A DNA stretch of 64,000 nucleotides from Microcystis aeruginosa FD4 (lineage in GTDB: Bacteria > Cyanobacteriota > Cyanobacteriia > Cyanobacteriales > Microcystaceae): the NCBI RefSeq assembly GCF_009792235.1, contig NZ_CP046973.1, forward strand, positions 2,976,001-3,040,000, read 5' to 3'. Of this stretch, positions 59,984-64,000 are shown in pieces. Below the pieces are notes generated by a model. It made no database searches and was not told where the DNA came from. It was given only the letters and a program-made list of their open reading frames with translations. The translations under genes and the position numbers were made by a program. The first letter of the stretch is position 1. Every line of letters starts with the position of its first letter.

Positions 59984-62281
59984 ATGAACGCCATCACTGC
60001 CATCCAACCAGAACCCCTGACCGTCCTTCCCCGGGCCACGGAACCGAAAAAAGCGTTAGTTTTACCCGATTGGCTGAAAGAATGCCTAATTACCCACGAA
60101 AACGACCCCCAGAATCCCGATATCGATTTAATCTCTAGGGCCTTTAATTTCGCCCACAAACTCCACGCGGGCCAGTATCGCAAATCCGGGGAACCCTATA
60201 TCGCCCATCCTATAGCTGTAGCGGGATTACTGCGAGATCTGGGGGGTGATGGGGCAATGATCGCAGCGGGATTCCTTCACGATGTGGTGGAAGATACGGA
60301 AGTCACCCCCGAAGAAATCGAGGATAGATTCGGTGTCGAGGTGCGTAATTTGGTGGAAGCGGTGACAAAACTCTCCAAATTCAACTTTTCTAGCAAAACT
60401 GAACGGCAAGCGGAGAATTTTCGCCGAATGTTCCTGGCGATGGCTCAAGATATCCGCGTCATCGTGGTCAAATTAGCTGATCGCCTGCACAATATGCAAA
60501 CCCTCGAACACCTCAACCCGCAACAGCAGCAACGCATCGCCCTCGAAACTAGAGAAATCTTTGCTCCTCTGGCTAACCGTTTAGGGATTGGGCGATTTAA
60601 ATGGGAATTAGAGGATTTATGCTTTAAATACCTCGAACCCGATGCTTATCGTCAAGTCCAGTTATTGGTATCGGAAAAACGCATCGATCGAGAGGCCCGC
60701 ATCGAAACCGTTACTAACACATTGCGGGAAAAATTGCAAGAAATTGGCATAAAAGTTCTTGATTTACAAGGTCGCCCCAAACATCTCTACGGCATCTATC
60801 ATAAAATGCACAATCAGGGCAAAGAATTCGAGCAGATTTATGATATCGCCGCCGTCCGCATTATCGTCGAAACCAAAGAGGAATGTTATCGTTGTTTAGC
60901 CGTAGTTCACGACCAATTTACCCCGATTCCCAACCGTTTTAAAGACTATATCGGTTTACCAAAAGCTAACCGTTATCAATCCCTCCACACCACCGTTGTT
61001 GGTTTAAATGCCCGTCCCCTAGAAGTGCAGATTCGCACCCTAGAAATGCACCATGTTGCTGAATACGGGATTGCAGCCCATTGGAAGTATAAAGAAACTG
61101 GTTCTAGTCAAACAACTTTAACCGCTGCGGATGAAAAATTCTCTTGGCTGCGTAATCTTCTTGACTGGCAAAAAGACCTGAAAGATGGCCAAGAATACAT
61201 GGATGGTCTGAAAAATAATTTCTTTGAAGAAGATATCTATGTTTTCACCCCCAAAGGTGATGTGGTGGCCCTGGCCCAAGGTGCGACACCAGTAGATTTT
61301 GCCTATCATATTCATAGCGAAGTAGGTAATCAGATGAAAGGGGCAAGAATTAATGGTAAATGGTCAGTTCTTGATGCTCCCTTGCAAAATGGTGATCTGG
61401 TGGAAATTCTCACCAGCAAGCATAGTCACCCTAGTTTAGATTGGTTAAATTTTGTCGTTACTCCTAGTGCCAGAAATCGCATCCGACAATGGTACAAAAA
61501 ATCGCGACGAGAAGAAAATATTAGCCGAGGTCGTGATTTATTAGAGAAAGAATTGGGTAAAACTGGCTTCGATGCTCTGCTGAAATCGGAACGAATGCAA
61601 TCGGTGGCTAAACAGTGCAATTATGTGGCAGTAGATGATTTATTGGCGGCTTTGGGTTACGGCGAAGTTACCCTAAAAAATGTGGTTAATCGTCTGCAAG
61701 AAACAGTTAAAAATCAACAGGAAATTTTAACGGTCAAAAATCCGCCCGATGTCCTGACTGATTCCCAATTGATTCTACCATCTTCTCCCGTTCAAAGGGC
61801 TTTACCTGCTAGTAAATCACCCATCGCCGGTGTGGAGGGATTACTCTATCGTTTAGCCGGTTGTTGTTGTCCTTTACCCGGGGAAAATATTACTGGTATA
61901 GTTGCCCATGCGGGGGAAGGCATTGTTATTCACCGTCAGGGCTGCTCGAATGTGGAAAAAGCCGAAGCTGAACGCCTAATCCCTGTTAGTTGGAACCCTA
62001 TAGATGACCAGGGACGTTATCCAACTTATCCGGTAAATATTCAGATTGAAGTGATTGATCGCGTCGGGGTTTTAAAAGATATTCTCTCTCGTTTAAGTGA
62101 CCAAAATATTAACGTTCGCAATGCCGGAGTTAAGACTAATTTCGGTAAACCCGCTTTGATTTCCCTGAAAATTGAAGTAAAAGACCTGCAACAATTTGAA
62201 CGCTGTGTTAGTCAAATTAAGCTGATCAGCGATATTTTAAACGTTCGTCGCATCAGTCAGGTAAAAAGCGATCGAGAGTAG
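59984..62281 (+). CDS. relA: Bifunctional (p)ppGpp synthetase/hydrolase
   Basis: 765 aa RelA/SpoT homologue. The hydrolase domain has HD at 99-100 (FLHDVVEDT) and RSGEPYIAHPI-like KSGEPYIAHPIAVA. The synthetase domain has YDIAAVRIIV and RFKDYIGLPKANRYQSLHTTV. A TGS domain (VFTPKGDVVALAQGATPVDFA), a Cys-rich segment CCCPLPG and a C-terminal ACT domain follow. Both active sites look intact, so it can make and destroy the alarmone. It is monocistronic. Confidence 0.95.
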   Translation: MNAITAIQPEPLTVLPRATEPKKALVLPDWLKECLITHENDPQNPDIDLISRAFNFAHKLHAGQYRKSGEPYIAHPIAVAGLLRDLGGDGAMIAAGFLHDVVEDTEVTPEEIEDRFGVEVRNLVEAVTKLSKFNFSSKTERQAENFRRMFLAMAQDIRVIVVKLADRLHNMQTLEHLNPQQQQRIALETREIFAPLANRLGIGRFKWELEDLCFKYLEPDAYRQVQLLVSEKRIDREARIETVTNTLREKLQEIGIKVLDLQGRPKHLYGIYHKMHNQGKEFEQIYDIAAVRIIVETKEECYRCLAVVHDQFTPIPNRFKDYIGLPKANRYQSLHTTVVGLNARPLEVQIRTLEMHHVAEYGIAAHWKYKETGSSQTTLTAADEKFSWLRNLLDWQKDLKDGQEYMDGLKNNFFEEDIYVFTPKGDVVALAQGATPVDFAYHIHSEVGNQMKGARINGKWSVLDAPLQNGDLVEILTSKHSHPSLDWLNFVVTPSARNRIRQWYKKSRREENISRGRDLLEKELGKTGFDALLKSERMQSVAKQCNYVAVDDLLAALGYGEVTLKNVVNRLQETVKNQQEILTVKNPPDVLTDSQLILPSSPVQRALPASKSPIAGVEGLLYRLAGCCCPLPGENITGIVAHAGEGIVIHRQGCSNVEKAEAERLIPVSWNPIDDQGRYPTYPVNIQIEVIDRVGVLKDILSRLSDQNINVRNAGVKTNFGKPALISLKIEVKDLQQFERCVSQIKLISDILNVRRISQVKSDRE

Positions 62282-62400
62282 GTTAAACCTGGAATTGCTG
62301 CTCATATCCCCCAAACGCCGAAGCACCTTTGCTTTTGAATTGGCACTTTTTGTCACCGAACAACGTAGGATCGATAATTAATCTGAGCGCAAAAATCCTT

Positions 62401-63399
62401 ATGTTATTATCCCTACTGTCAGTCATCAGTTTTCTGATTAGTTTTCTGGTGGTTGCCCTGATTAAACAACGTTTTAGTCAACAATTGTTAGATATTCCCA
62501 ATGAGCGTAGCAGCCATAGTCAACCCACACCTAGGGGGGGTGGACTCGGTTTTGTCGTCGCTTTTGCTCTGACTAGCGGCCTCAGTTTTTTTCTCCTTCC
62601 TCCTTCCCTACCTCTTATTCCCCTGTGGTTGTCCCTGACTCCTTTAATTATTATCGGCCTTCTCGATGATCGTCGCGGTATTCCCTCTAGTATTCGCTAT
62701 TTAGTGCAGTTATCCTCCGCTAGTATTGCGGTCACTTTTTTCGGTGCTTTTCCCCAATCTTGGCTATTAGATTTAGGTTTTGGCGGCAAAATTTTAGCTG
62801 TTATTCTCACAATTATCGGCCTGACTGCGATCATTAACTTTTATAATTTTATGGATGGTCTCGATGGCTTTGTGGCTGGCTGTACGGCGGTACAATTAGG
62901 ATTTCTCGCTCTCTATTTTCAGCAACCAATTTTATGGCTTTTAGTGGCAGCTTTAGGCGGTTTTCTCCTCTGGAATTGGTCGCCAGCGAAAATTTTTATG
63001 GGCGATGTGGGTAGCACCAGTCTAGGGGCAATTGTCGCTATGGTTTTACTTAATAACCAGGGCAATCAAAGTCAAGCTTGGTCAGCTTTAACTATCACTT
63101 TACCTCTGATTGGTGATGCTATTTATACCCTGATTTGTCGATTATTAAAAAAGGAAAATATCTTCCAAGCTCACCGCAGTCACCTTTATCAAAGATTACA
63201 AAAATCTGGCTTGTCTCATCCACAAGTAGCAATTATTTATATGGGGATAACTCTCCTGATTGCTCTTAGTATTAACTACTTAGGAATCCTAGGAGCATGG
63301 CTGAGTTTACCTCTGATTATAGCATTAATTGTTCTCGGAGAAATTTATCTGAACAGGAAAGTTAGCGAGCATAATTTATCAGTGATAAGAAAAGAATAA
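62401..63399 (+). CDS. MraY/WecA-like phospho-sugar transferase
   Basis: 332 aa from ATG 62,401; an upstream TTG at 62,329 is open but gives an unlikely N-terminus. About ten transmembrane segments. LLDDRRGIPSSIRY, NFYNFMDGLDGFVAG and WSPAKIFMGDVGSTSLGA match the polyprenyl-phosphate GlcNAc/MurNAc-pentapeptide transferase family. It would attach a sugar-1-phosphate to undecaprenyl phosphate on the inner membrane face for a surface glycan. It follows relA. Confidence 0.8.
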   Translation: MLLSLLSVISFLISFLVVALIKQRFSQQLLDIPNERSSHSQPTPRGGGLGFVVAFALTSGLSFFLLPPSLPLIPLWLSLTPLIIIGLLDDRRGIPSSIRYLVQLSSASIAVTFFGAFPQSWLLDLGFGGKILAVILTIIGLTAIINFYNFMDGLDGFVAGCTAVQLGFLALYFQQPILWLLVAALGGFLLWNWSPAKIFMGDVGSTSLGAIVAMVLLNNQGNQSQAWSALTITLPLIGDAIYTLICRLLKKENIFQAHRSHLYQRLQKSGLSHPQVAIIYMGITLLIALSINYLGILGAWLSLPLIIALIVLGEIYLNRKVSEHNLSVIRKE

Positions 63400-63764
63400 A
63401 AATTTTTTGCTATGGACTGAGGGGTTATTAAAACAGGGCGAATTGCATTCGCCCCTACAATAATCTTATTTCCCATTCATCAACGATTTTTATTCTGTGT
63501 ATCCTGCGCTGCCGGGCAAAAATAGCTAGTTATATGTTCGCCGATTTGTTTTGCTTATACCAAATCAGTTTTTAAATGGATTGTTCCCCCACTTCCCACT
63601 CTCCTAGAAAGTATTTTATTTCACTCAAAAACTGATGGTTTTAAGCTGGCAAAAACAGCGCAATTCACCTATTATCCCTACTAACCAAGAGAAAAGAAAA
63701 AATTAATATTTATTGACCAGGGTTAGCTGATATGATTAGGGAGATGACTATCATTACAAGGTCA
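63400..63764. other. leuC upstream region with a palindrome and a MITE-like repeat
   Basis: The palindrome GGGCGAATTGCATTCGCCC is at 63,436-63,454, of the same kind as the one at 15,737. A MITE-like element follows at 63,556. No coding. The leuC promoter is not obvious. Confidence 0.55.
63556..63643. mobile_element. MITE-like repeat, ATACCAAATC family
   Basis: TATACCAAATCAGTTTTTAA and CAAAAACTGATGGTT form an imperfect inverted repeat about 88 bp apart. Non-coding. It is the third member of the family seen at 6,790 and 44,136. Confidence 0.5.
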
Positions 63765-64000
63765 ATGAGCGCAAGAACGTTATTCGATAAAGTCTGGGAC
63801 GCACACACGGTTAAGATTCTTCCCAGTGGACAGACACAATTATTTATCGGACTGCATCTAGTGCATGAAGTCACCAGTCCGCAAGCTTTTTCGATGCTAA
63901 GAGAAAGGGGTTTAAAAGTATTATTTCCCAGACGGACTATTGCCACCGTCGATCACATCGTCCCCACCGAAAATCAGGCGCGTCCTTTCCTTGACGATTT
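63765..64000 (+). CDS. leuC: 3-isopropylmalate dehydratase large subunit, N-terminal part (runs off right edge)
   Basis: 78 codons from ATG 63,765 (MSARTLFDKVWDAHTVKIL) through SGQTQLFIGLHLVHEVTSPQ and HIVPTENQARPF to the window end. This is the LeuC N-terminus of the aconitase family, acting in leucine synthesis on 2-isopropylmalate with LeuD. In-frame ATGs at 63,732 and 63,744 are also open. The start chosen matches the usual family N-terminus and has AAGG just before. The cluster-binding cysteines lie beyond the window. Confidence 0.9.
   Translation, partial: MSARTLFDKVWDAHTVKILPSGQTQLFIGLHLVHEVTSPQAFSMLRERGLKVLFPRRTIATVDHIVPTENQARPFLDD

Noticed and set aside
63710..63946. 78-aa minus-strand frame at the right edge
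   Set aside because: It is antisense to the clear leuC N-terminus.

Overview
The window is chromosomal DNA of a unicellular bloom-forming cyanobacterium, most likely Microcystis aeruginosa or a close relative. Cyanobacterial markers are psaC, a Ycf66-family gene, a CBS-CP12 fusion, an NADPH-thioredoxin reductase/thioredoxin fusion, a PatD-like gene and DUF3727/DUF6761 genes. GCGATCGC palindromes, 7-8 bp tandem arrays and many small inverted-repeat elements also fit. The genus is inferred from style and content; no search was run.

Layout. 1-1,050: the 5' end of metE (leftward) behind a long leader with a cobalamin riboswitch, a 101-bp MITE-like insert and an IS6-family relic that ends 5 bp before rimI. 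1,053-5,543: rimI, two membrane or sugar-transfer genes, CBS-CP12 and DUF1269. 5,671-10,504: GNAT, a heptad-repeat coiled-coil protein, acsA, psaC and a Uma2 gene. 10,580-17,700: an accessory zone. A class-II glutamine amidotransferase gene is split inside its Cys2 codon by a TnpB-only IS200/IS605 element, which is itself split by a 213-bp MITE. thrC and hisB follow, then a decayed IS with the same ends as that MITE, lying against an IS110 fragment. 17,702-30,000: yraN, a TPR protein, two long gene-free stretches, conserved hypotheticals, an AAA-like/WD40 protein, Ycf66, a WD40 relic and holA. 29,477-42,043: a CHAT-FHA protein, corA, pdxA, a succinate-semialdehyde dehydrogenase, then a PLD-SNF2 helicase and a large Eco57I-type DNA methyltransferase that look like a two-gene defence module. 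42,555-48,050: tRNA-Arg(CCG), surE, DUF3727, an ABC-3 permease, NTRC and a Panacea/RelE-like toxin-antitoxin pair. 48,185-64,000: HAD, a lipase-like hydrolase, a second Uma2 gene, ABC ATPases, a compact D-Ala-D-Ala carboxypeptidase, an M48 protease, a GT2-GT4 fusion behind an orphan antitoxin, a fused oligopeptide ABC ATPase, PatD-like, relA/spoT, a MraY/WecA-like transferase and the 5' end of leuC.

How it fits together. Most genes are housekeeping: methionine, threonine, histidine and leucine synthesis, acetate activation, photosystem I, redox and ppGpp signalling. Mobile DNA interrupts them repeatedly, and the insertion history can be read from target duplications and restored reading frames. 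The clearest system-level candidates are the helicase-methyltransferase pair, the Panacea toxin-antitoxin pair, the CHAT-FHA protein and the nested TnpB element. An unexpected feature is a 43-nt sequence that forms the leader and Shine-Dalgarno of two unrelated genes, the methyltransferase and the M48 protease.
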